This document shows positions 21,643 through 29,109 of a stretch of DNA of 33,664 nucleotides, in pieces (position 1 is the stretch's first letter; the number at the start of each line of letters is the position of its first letter). The DNA is from DASVWH01 sp036389715 (lineage in GTDB: Bacteria > Acidobacteriota > Blastocatellia > Pyrinomonadales > Pyrinomonadaceae): the NCBI GenBank assembly GCA_036389715.1, contig DASVWH010000096.1, forward strand, positions 1 through 33,664, written 5' to 3'. The notes under the pieces were generated by a model. That model had not been told where the DNA came from, made no database searches, and saw only the letters and a list, made by a program, of their open reading frames with translations. A program made the translations under genes and the position numbers.

Positions 21643-23949
21643 TGCTATTATCTTCATTCGCGCAAGCGAGGATACGCCCCGCTATCTCTTAAAATCCGGG
21701 GCGGCCAACTCGTGAATCCCAAAACTAAGATTAATCGGAGCCCGCGCAGCGTTTATTCCCGGCAGCAACGGCGGGCGCTTTGCAGTCAGTCGCCTGCGGG
21801 GAAAGAGGCACGCGGGCGGCGTAACGGGCGGCGTAGCGGAGGGCTGCTTCTGCTTCTCCTGGCGCTCGCCGCGAGTCTCTCCATTTCGTGCGGAACACGG
21901 GAGCGCAACCGCGAGCCTCTAACCATTCTCCGCACGCTGGCCGGTGCTGCGACGGTCGCGGGTGGGATGCGGTTCGGCGATCCGTTCGGCGTCGCCGTCA
22001 GCCCGGACGGAATCGTTTACGTCACAGACGGAGAGAGTGGGCGGCTCTGGCAGCTTGCCGCCGACGGGACTGCCAACGTCGTCGCGGAAAAGCTGAACGT
22101 TCCTTCGGCCATCGCGCTCGCGCCGGACGGCTCGCTCGTCCTCGCCGAGACGGGCGCGCACACCATCAAGCGCATAGAGCCGCGCGGCGGCCGCATCACG
22201 ACGCTGGCCGGGGTCGAGGGACGCGCCGGATTCGCCGACGGAAACGGCACTCAGGCCCTGCTGAACGGTCCGGTCGGCGTCGCGGTCGCAGCCGACGGCA
22301 CTGTCTTCGTCGCGGATACCTACAATGATCGCATCCGCGCGATTGATGCAGAGGGGCGCGTGACGACGCTGGCGGGCGGCGGCGAGCCCGGATTCTCGGA
22401 CGCCGCGAACGGCGCTGACGCACGCTTTGACACTCCCTGCGGAATCGCCCTGGACCCGGACGGCTCACTGGTCGTCGCCGACACGGGCAATCATCGCCTG
22501 CGTCGCGTCAGCCGCGCGGGAGAGGTCACGACCATCGCCGGGGCCGATGAGCCGGGCGGCTCCGACGGACCGCTCTTCGCCGTCACGTTTTACCAGCCGA
22601 TGGCCGTAGCCGTTGATGCGGGCGGGCGGATTTACGTCGCCGATGCCGCAGGTTCAGCGGTGCGCGTCTGTAGCTTCGGCCTCTGGCCGCACGTGACGAC
22701 GCTGGCGGGCGGCAAAGCCGCGGGGCTCTCCGACGGCCCGCTCGATTCCGCGCGGCTTCATCTCGTTTCGGGCCTCGCGGTCTCGCCGGACGAGACGCTG
22801 GTCGTCGCCGACAGCGGCAACAAACTGGTCCGCCTCATCGCCCGCGAAGGCGAGCAGCGCGGGACGCTCCTGAACGATGAGGCGATTCGCGCGCTGCGGC
22901 CGACGCCCGTGGAATTTCGCGCGCAGGCTGCGCCCCGCTGGCCCTACGACCCGCCGGAGCGGACGCGCGAGATCGCCGCCACCTTCGGCGAGATTCGCGG
23001 CGAAGTGGCCGACGGCAAGGACGCCTGGTTTCATAACGGCCTGGACATCCCGGGCGCGTATGGCGAGACGGCGCGCGCCGTGCGGACGGAAAAAATCCTG
23101 CGCCCGCTCTCCGTCGAAGGCTTCGGGACGACGCGCGAGCGGATACGCTTTCCCGCGCTCGGCTACATCCACCTGCGCATCGGTCGCTGGAAAGACGACC
23201 GGCCTTTTGACGACGACCGCTTCGTGCTGCGGCGCGACGGCGACGGGCGTCCGGCGGGCATTCGTGTCCGGCGCGGCGCGGTGTTCGCCGCCGGTGATGC
23301 GATAGGCACGCTCAATAACCAGAATCACGTTCACCTCATCGCGGGGCCCGCCGGAGCGGAGATGAACGCGCTGGCCGCGCTCGAACTGCCGGGCATCAAT
23401 GACGCGGTTGCGCCGACGATTGAAGCGAACGGCATACTGCTGCTCGACCGCCAGGGAAGACGCTTCGGGGACGGCGGCGAAGCGGGAGAGAAGGCGCAGC
23501 GGCGTGCGGCGAAGCGGGTTGAGACAGGCGAGCCGGTCAGCGTTCACGGCGACGTGCGCGTCGTCGTCCGCGCTTACGACCAGATGAACGGCAACGCCGC
23601 GCGCCGTCGCCTCGGACTCTATCAACTCGGCTATCAAGTGCTCAAACAGGACGGCAGCCCGGCGCAGGGCTTTGACCAGCCGCTGACGACCATCTCCTTT
23701 GAGAGCCTGCCAGATGATATGAGCGCCGCACCGCTCGCTTATTTCAGGGGCAGCCAGTCCGGCTACACGAGCGAAACCGTCTTCGCCTACATCCTGACGA
23801 ATGTCGTGCGCGACCGCATGGCCGCGGAAAACTTCTGGCATGCTTCCGAGCTTCCGCCGGGAGACTACGTCCTGCGCGTCTTCGCCGCAGACTTCTTCGG
23901 CAATCGCACGACGCGAGACATCAACGTGCGAATAACTCCCGGCGCGTGA
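21622..23949 (+). CDS. NHL-repeat lipoprotein with C-terminal M23 (LytM) domain
   Basis: The product, up to 775 residues, has a hydrophobic signal followed by lipobox LSISC (C90), so it is probably a lipoprotein. Residues about 100-410 are five or six NHL beta-propeller blades with repeats such as GVAVAADGTVFVADTYNDRIR and TTLAGG. Residues about 440-600 are an M23 metallopeptidase-like domain with HNGLD (H471, D475) and the HxH pair in NHVHL (H569, H571), so the zinc ligands are kept. A beta-rich C-terminal part follows. ATG 21622 leaves an unusually long 70-residue N-terminal region; a GTG at 21712 is a good alternative. The protein may bind and cut or sense peptidoglycan at the envelope; which membrane it sits in is unknown. 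Confidence 0.85.
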   Translation: MNPYDTQCYYLHSRKRGYAPLSLKIRGGQLVNPKTKINRSPRSVYSRQQRRALCSQSPAGKEARGRRNGRRSGGLLLLLLALAASLSISCGTRERNREPLTILRTLAGAATVAGGMRFGDPFGVAVSPDGIVYVTDGESGRLWQLAADGTANVVAEKLNVPSAIALAPDGSLVLAETGAHTIKRIEPRGGRITTLAGVEGRAGFADGNGTQALLNGPVGVAVAADGTVFVADTYNDRIRAIDAEGRVTTLAGGGEPGFSDAANGADARFDTPCGIALDPDGSLVVADTGNHRLRRVSRAGEVTTIAGADEPGGSDGPLFAVTFYQPMAVAVDAGGRIYVADAAGSAVRVCSFGLWPHVTTLAGGKAAGLSDGPLDSARLHLVSGLAVSPDETLVVADSGNKLVRLIAREGEQRGTLLNDEAIRALRPTPVEFRAQAAPRWPYDPPERTREIAATFGEIRGEVADGKDAWFHNGLDIPGAYGETARAVRTEKILRPLSVEGFGTTRERIRFPALGYIHLRIGRWKDDRPFDDDRFVLRRDGDGRPAGIRVRRGAVFAAGDAIGTLNNQNHVHLIAGPAGAEMNALAALELPGINDAVAPTIEANGILLLDRQGRRFGDGGEAGEKAQRRAAKRVETGEPVSVHGDVRVVVRAYDQMNGNAARRRLGLYQLGYQVLKQDGSPAQGFDQPLTTISFESLPDDMSAAPLAYFRGSQSGYTSETVFAYILTNVVRDRMAAENFWHASELPPGDYVLRVFAADFFGNRTTRDINVRITPGA

Positions 23950-24114
23950 AACGCCGCCCAATCTTTCGACAGCCTGAACCGGCGGATTGCACGGCGGAGC
24001 GCCGGGGAAATCTTCGGAAATCTTCCGTGATGCCGCGCGGCTGTTCGTCAGGCTCTCGAACTACCGTGAGCCGCGGACGGTCTTTACAAATTTCTAATTC
24101 AAAAGGGAAAGAGT

Positions 24115-24120
24115 TATATT
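24115..24120 (+). promoter_or_regulatory. Candidate -10 element for the aminopeptidase gene
   Basis: TATATT (5 of 6 matches to TATAAT) ends the only AT-rich stretch (24083-24120) in the 284-nt gap before the aminopeptidase. The best -35 at 17-nt spacing is weak (TTCTAA). The predicted leader is about 107 nt and contains no structure that I recognise. Confidence 0.35.
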
Positions 24121-24233
24121 GAAGGCGTTCGAGAATGAATACGAGCGGCTCTCGACGGGCGGGCCTCAAGCCGCGCGCCGCAACCGCCCGACGCCGCCAT
24201 CAACCATCAAAGTTCGTTCGAGGAGAAACCCAA

Positions 24234-26117
24234 GTGGATATTCGCCGCACCTATCGTCGCCTGACGGCCATCGTCTTGCTCTCTTGCCTCCTGTTGACAG
24301 TGACGCTCACATCTCCGGCCGCTAGCGGCGGCTCCGCGGACTCAGCACCCGCGGCCGTGATTCGCGTCACGCCGCCCGCGCCCGTCTTTGACGAGGCCGC
24401 GCGCCTGGCCGAGCTGGCGTCGCGTCGCAGCCGCGTCGCCGAGAGAATCGGCCCCAATAGCCTGCTCGTCCTCTTCAGCACGGAGCCGCGCGTTTACGCC
24501 AACGATGTGGACTACGAATACAGGCAGGAGAACAATCTCTATTACCTGACCAATCTCAAGCAGAAGGGCGCGACGCTGGTCCTGCTGCCGGGCGTTGCGG
24601 GGCTGCGCGAGATACTCTTCCTGCCGCGCCGCGACCCGGCAGCCGAGACCTGGACCGGCCACATGTACAGCCCCGAAGAGGCGCAGCGTATCTCCGGCAT
24701 CCGTGAAATCTGGGAGGCCAAAGAGTTCGACCCGTTCATGCGCGCCCTGCGCAGCCGCCAGCCCTATCGTCCGAAAAACGAGGCGCTGTTGATGACGACG
24801 GGCGCGACCGCGAGCGCAGCGCCCGTCACGCCGCCCGTCCCGCAGGCAACGCAGACGACCGCAGCGGCAGCCGCCGCGACGCCCGCACGACCCGTCGCCG
24901 GGCAGACTCCGGCCAACCCGACGACCGTCAATGCGCCTTCGACTGCGCAGCCCGCGACGACGGGCACGACGGCGCAGGGCGGCGCAGCGGCAACTGCTCC
25001 GAACGGCTTTGAAACTCTCTTTGCGGCGATGGGCAGGGACGAAGCGTCGCTCTACCTGCTGCTGCCGCGTGAGGACGACAGCCGCGAGTATAAGCAGGAG
25101 CAGGGCTTCGCCGGGCAGTGGGCCAGGTCCGCGAGCGGCTTCAACGTCCGCAACGCCGCGCCCGTCTTCGCACAGATGCGCCTGCGCAAATCCCCGATGG
25201 AATTGCAGCTCCTCCAGCACGCGATTGATATTACGACCGAAGCCTTCGGCCGCTCGATGGCCGCCGCCGGTCGTGCGCAGTGGGAATACGAGGTTGAGGG
25301 CGAGGTCGTCTACACCTTCAAGCGGCGCAACGCAGATCACTGGGGCTATCCTTCCATCGTCGGCTGCGGCCCGAATGCGACGACGCTGCACTACATCGAA
25401 TCGCAGGGGCGCGTGAAGCCCGGCGACCTGCTCTTGATGGATGTCGGCGCGGAGTACGGCCACTACACTGCGGACGTGACGCGCACCTTCCCCGTCGGCG
25501 GCAAGTTCACGCCCGCGCAGGCCGAGATTTACCAGATAGTCTACGACGCGCAGGAGGCCGTCGCCCGCGCGACACGGCCCGGCGCTCTCTTTCCGCAGGA
25601 CGTACATAACGCCGCCGTCGAGAAGGTCAAGGACGGGCTGCTGCGGCTCGGACTGATTACCGACCGCAACTCCGATCAATATCGCATCTGGTTCATGCAC
25701 GGCACGTCGCACTGGCTCGGGATGAACGTCCATGATGTCGGCGGGCGCAACGTCAGGCTCGAACCCGGCATGGTCTTCACCAACGAGCCCGGCATCTACA
25801 TCCGCGAAGACGCGCTCGAATACCTGCCCAAGACGCCCGAGAACGAGCGTTTCATCGCCGCCGTGCGCCCGGCCTTCGAGAAGTACAAGAACATCGGGGT
25901 GCGCATCGAAGACGACCTGCTCGTCACCGCCGAGGGCGCGAAGTGGATGACGCAGGCTCTCCCGCGTTCCATCGCGGAGATAGAGGCTTTCATGGCGCGT
26001 GCGCCGCGCGAGCTGCGCCTGAGCGCCTTCGAGCTGCCCTGGCCTGCCGGACCGGACTTGAGGCAAACGCTGCTCGCCCTCAATGCTCGAAGGACGCACT
26101 TAATCGGACAGCATTGA
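24234..26117 (+). CDS. Exported Xaa-Pro aminopeptidase-like M24B metallopeptidase
   Basis: The 627-residue protein has a signal peptide (basic start, hydrophobic LTAIVLLSCLLLTVTLT, then small residues), an aminopeptidase-P N-terminal domain with ENNLYYLTNLKQKGATLVLLP-like sequence, an Ala/Thr/Pro-rich insert of about 70 residues (187-258), and a C-terminal pita-bread M24 domain. All five metal ligands are seen: D403, D414, H493 in HGTSHWLG, E518 in TNEPGIY and E559 in RIEDD. It would remove N-terminal residues before proline, outside the cytoplasm. GTG 24234 is chosen because AGGAG stands 8 nt before it and the signal peptide starts there; a longer ATG start at 24135 is unlikely. The GAF gene follows by 47 nt. 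Usual PepP is cytosolic and about 440 residues, so export and length are notable. Confidence 0.92.
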   Translation: MDIRRTYRRLTAIVLLSCLLLTVTLTSPAASGGSADSAPAAVIRVTPPAPVFDEAARLAELASRRSRVAERIGPNSLLVLFSTEPRVYANDVDYEYRQENNLYYLTNLKQKGATLVLLPGVAGLREILFLPRRDPAAETWTGHMYSPEEAQRISGIREIWEAKEFDPFMRALRSRQPYRPKNEALLMTTGATASAAPVTPPVPQATQTTAAAAAATPARPVAGQTPANPTTVNAPSTAQPATTGTTAQGGAAATAPNGFETLFAAMGRDEASLYLLLPREDDSREYKQEQGFAGQWARSASGFNVRNAAPVFAQMRLRKSPMELQLLQHAIDITTEAFGRSMAAAGRAQWEYEVEGEVVYTFKRRNADHWGYPSIVGCGPNATTLHYIESQGRVKPGDLLLMDVGAEYGHYTADVTRTFPVGGKFTPAQAEIYQIVYDAQEAVARATRPGALFPQDVHNAAVEKVKDGLLRLGLITDRNSDQYRIWFMHGTSHWLGMNVHDVGGRNVRLEPGMVFTNEPGIYIREDALEYLPKTPENERFIAAVRPAFEKYKNIGVRIEDDLLVTAEGAKWMTQALPRSIAEIEAFMARAPRELRLSAFELPWPAGPDLRQTLLALNARRTHLIGQH

Positions 26118-26164
26118 CGGAAAAAGGGCGCGGGCGAAAACTCACACTTGCGAAAGAGGGATAG

Positions 26165-26752
26165 ATGAAAGCGCCGGTACCTGAAAACGAAGCGGCCAGG
26201 CTCCGTGTCTTACACGAGTTCGAGGTGCTCGACACGGACCCGGAGGAGTCCTTTGACGATCTGGCGCGGCTGGCCGCCTACATCTGCGGGACTCCGATTG
26301 CCATCATCTCGCTGATTGATTCGGACCGCCAGTGGTTCAAGTCGCAGCTCGGATTGAGCGAGAGAGAGACCAGCCGCGATGTCTCCTTCTGCGCTCACGC
26401 CATCACGCAGTCCGGCCCGTTCATCGTCCGCGATGCGCTCGACGACGAGCGTTTCAGGTCGAACCCGATGGTCAATTCGAGCCCCTACATCAGGTTCTAC
26501 GCCGGTTCGCCGCTTTCGACCGTCGAAGGTTTCAAGCTCGGGACGCTGTGCGTGATAGACCGCGTGCCGCGGGAACTCAGGCCGGACCAGGTCGCGGCGC
26601 TCCGTATGCTCAGCCACCAGGTCATGACTCAACTGGAGCTGCGGCGCACCGTCGCGCAATTGACCCATTCGCTCAATGCTTATAAGAGGAGACTGGGCGG
26701 CGCAGCCCCGGAAGACGAGCAGGGAGGCGAGAGCAAAGTCGAACCGGGTTAA
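26165..26752 (+). CDS. GAF domain protein
   Basis: The 195-residue protein is a single GAF domain of the soluble sensor type, with VLHEFEVLDTDPEESFDDLARLA at the start, ISLIDSDRQWFKS, DVSFCAHAI, and FYAGSPLSTVEGFKLGTLCVID. These segments usually precede histidine kinase or GGDEF output domains, but here no output domain follows; only a short helix and an acidic tail. It may regulate another protein by binding a small ligand. AGAGGG upstream of the ATG supports the start. It probably shares the transcript of the aminopeptidase gene and ends at the terminator at 26775-26815. Confidence 0.9.
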   Translation: MKAPVPENEAARLRVLHEFEVLDTDPEESFDDLARLAAYICGTPIAIISLIDSDRQWFKSQLGLSERETSRDVSFCAHAITQSGPFIVRDALDDERFRSNPMVNSSPYIRFYAGSPLSTVEGFKLGTLCVIDRVPRELRPDQVAALRMLSHQVMTQLELRRTVAQLTHSLNAYKRRLGGAAPEDEQGGESKVEPG

Positions 26753-26774
26753 TAAAACTTTGCCCGGCAGGAAT

Positions 26775-26815
26775 AAAAAGCAGCGCGGACTTTAACAAAA
26801 TCCGCGCTGCTTTTT
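26775..26815. terminator. Bidirectional intrinsic terminator
   Basis: A perfect 15-bp stem joins 26775-26789 and 26801-26815 with an 11-nt loop. It is A-rich at the 5' foot and T-rich at the 3' foot (TTTTT), so it works in both directions. It lies between the convergent GAF gene and the flippase-permease fusion gene. Confidence 0.95.
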
Positions 26816-26856
26816 ACGTCGGCCCGCTTTTATTCAGACGCGCCGCATGGATGCTC

Positions 26857-29109
26857 TTATTCGTACCCGAGGGCTTCGACGGCGTCCTGGCGGGCGGCTC
26901 GCAGCGCCGGGTAGAGTGCGCCGATGGTCCCGCCGACGAGTCCGACGCCGAGCGCGACGGCAATCCAGAAAGGCTCGATTTCGACGACCAGCGAAGTCAT
27001 CCGCATGACGGCGAAGCGCAGGATGAGCGTCAGCACTATCCCCGTCAGGACTCCGAGCAGGCTGACCATCAGCGCCTCCTGCTCGATGATCCAGGCAATC
27101 GTGCCCTTCGACATCCCGAGCGATTTGAGAATCCCTATCTGGCGCGTCCGCTCCGTCACGGTCGTGTACATCGCGAGCAGGATGACCAGCATGCTGATGG
27201 TCGCGGCGATGACGACGACCACCTTGATGAAGATGTTGAGCGCGGGCACGCTCGACGCGTAAAGCTCCGGCAGGTCGCGCGTGAAGATGATCTGGTCTTC
27301 GGGAAACTGCGCCCTGATGCGGGCGGCGACCGCGTCCTGCTCGGCAGGGTTGTTGCACGCGACCAGCACGGCCGTGCAGTGGTCTGCGCCGCCCACCTGC
27401 TCCTGCATCGTTTCGAGCGGAATCTTGATGCGCCCGCCGCCCGGCGGCTCGTAGATACCGACGATGCGGAAGGGGCGCTCGTAAAGTTGAACGGTCGAGC
27501 CGACGGTCGCCTGCCTGTCCTGCTGCCAGACGGTGTCAACCATCGCCTGGTCCCGGCATCCCGGCGGCGCGGAAGCCGGGCAGGGCTCGAAGCGCGAGCC
27601 CTCCCTGATGGTCAGGCCGGTCAGCGACGAATATTCGTCGAAGGGAACTCCGTCAACCAGGCGGCTGCCGAAGCCGCGGTCGCTGCTGACCAGATTCTGC
27701 CCGATGGGAACGGCGGCGCGCACTCCCTCCATCTGCGCTATCTGCCGGGCGCGCGAAACGGGCAGCGCGAAGGGCTGCGACCCGCTCATCGAGAATGTCC
27801 CCGAAGCCCGGACCATGACTTCAGCGCCGATGTTGGATTCACGCCGCCCGCGCTCGCGCAGGACGCCGTGCGCCAGCCCGACCGTGAAGATAATCAGCAG
27901 GACGCCGATGCCTATCCCGAAGACGCTGACCACTGTTCGCGCGGGCCTGTGCGTCATATTTGAAAAGACTAGACTGTCCATGATTTTACGTGCTCGCGGG
28001 CTCCTGTTGCTCAAGCGGCGCAGCGCGTCCGGGACGGTTCGCCACGCGAGAATAACGAGCCCGATTACGGTCCAGAAGAGTGTTCCGGCCTTGCGCACGA
28101 GCGCCAGCGTGACGCCCGTCGCGGCCGCAAAGCCGAGCGTTTGCAGGATGATTTCCGTCCCGCCTTCGTAAACTCCGATGGTCGCCGGGACGAAACCGAA
28201 GGCGAAGTTAATCACCTTCGTCAGAGATTCGATCACGTAGGCCGCCTGCACCTGCGGCTGGTAGCCGAGCATCCGAAGCGTGACGTAGACCTCGAAGACG
28301 CTCGACGCATGCGCCAGCAGGTTATACACGATCATCGCAAAGAAAGAGCCGCGACGATGCTTGTAGAAATCGTAGACGTGCGATTCGAGCCGGTAAATCT
28401 GGCTCCTCCGCGAGGTCAGAGACTGCGGGTGAAAGCCGAAGCGCCCGAGCCTGTCAATGGTCCAGGAGAGGAGCATCACGCGGCGGCTGGCGGCCCAGAC
28501 GGTCGCCACTATCCCCAGCGCGGCCAGGGCTGCGATGCCGAAAATGACGTAGCGAACCAGCAGCGGCAGGTTGTAGGACGCGAGCATCACGACCGCGCCG
28601 CTCAGGATGAAGAAGACGACCGAGAGATTGTAAAGAATATTGTCGACGACGAGGGCCGAGACGCCGTAAACGAGCGGCACGCGCTTGCGCAGGAGCGCGA
28701 CCTTCGTCGCTTCGCCGAGCAGCGGACCGGTGAAGGTCAGGAAGCTGATGGACTCGCCGCCGAGCCTCACGGCCAGCGCATGACGGAAACTGAAACGCCT
28801 GTGCTCGGGCGGGACCGAGACGCTCATGCTGAGCGTGCGCAGGACGTGGCGCGAGCCGCTGATGGCGAGCAGGATGATGAAGCCGAAGCCGATGCGAACG
28901 AGCGCGTCGAAGATGGGCTGGACGCCGACGCGGTTGATGACGTAGACGAGCAGCGCGACGCCCAGCAGGAAAGCGATGGCTTGCAGCCAGATGATCGTAT
29001 GGCTGACGCGCCCCGCAGAGGAATCTTCCGTCTCCGCCGCCTGCTCCGCCGCCGCGGCGCCCTCTTCGCCAGCGGGCGGCGCGTTTCTCAATTGCTCGTC
29101 TGTCGTCAT
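26857..29109 (-). CDS. Fusion of LPG-synthase/flippase-like domain and MacB/FtsX permease
   Basis: The 750-residue membrane protein has two unrelated parts. Residues about 40-365 are the multi-helix domain found in lysylphosphatidylglycerol synthase and related flippase-like proteins (UPF0104/AglD type), with GPLLGEATKVALLRKRVP and a glycine-rich FGFVPATIGVYEGGTE segment. Residues about 380-750 are an ABC permease of the MacB/FtsX type: a first helix with RPARTVVSVFGIGIGVLL, a periplasmic domain, and three C-terminal helices ending YPALRAARQDAVEALGYE. No MacB-type ATPase gene is nearby, so energy coupling must come from elsewhere or be absent. The start is the ATG of TGATG shared with the phosphatase stop; the frame one codon longer begins with TTG. 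The fusion suggests joint handling of a lipid or lipid-linked substrate. Confidence 0.88.
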   Translation of the reverse strand: MTTDEQLRNAPPAGEEGAAAAEQAAETEDSSAGRVSHTIIWLQAIAFLLGVALLVYVINRVGVQPIFDALVRIGFGFIILLAISGSRHVLRTLSMSVSVPPEHRRFSFRHALAVRLGGESISFLTFTGPLLGEATKVALLRKRVPLVYGVSALVVDNILYNLSVVFFILSGAVVMLASYNLPLLVRYVIFGIAALAALGIVATVWAASRRVMLLSWTIDRLGRFGFHPQSLTSRRSQIYRLESHVYDFYKHRRGSFFAMIVYNLLAHASSVFEVYVTLRMLGYQPQVQAAYVIESLTKVINFAFGFVPATIGVYEGGTEIILQTLGFAAATGVTLALVRKAGTLFWTVIGLVILAWRTVPDALRRLSNRSPRARKIMDSLVFSNMTHRPARTVVSVFGIGIGVLLIIFTVGLAHGVLRERGRRESNIGAEVMVRASGTFSMSGSQPFALPVSRARQIAQMEGVRAAVPIGQNLVSSDRGFGSRLVDGVPFDEYSSLTGLTIREGSRFEPCPASAPPGCRDQAMVDTVWQQDRQATVGSTVQLYERPFRIVGIYEPPGGGRIKIPLETMQEQVGGADHCTAVLVACNNPAEQDAVAARIRAQFPEDQIIFTRDLPELYASSVPALNIFIKVVVVIAATISMLVILLAMYTTVTERTRQIGILKSLGMSKGTIAWIIEQEALMVSLLGVLTGIVLTLILRFAVMRMTSLVVEIEPFWIAVALGVGLVGGTIGALYPALRAARQDAVEALGYE

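Noticed and set aside
24135..24233. Longer ATG start for the aminopeptidase
   Set aside because: It puts 33 basic residues before the signal peptide; GTG 24234 has AGGAG at ideal spacing.
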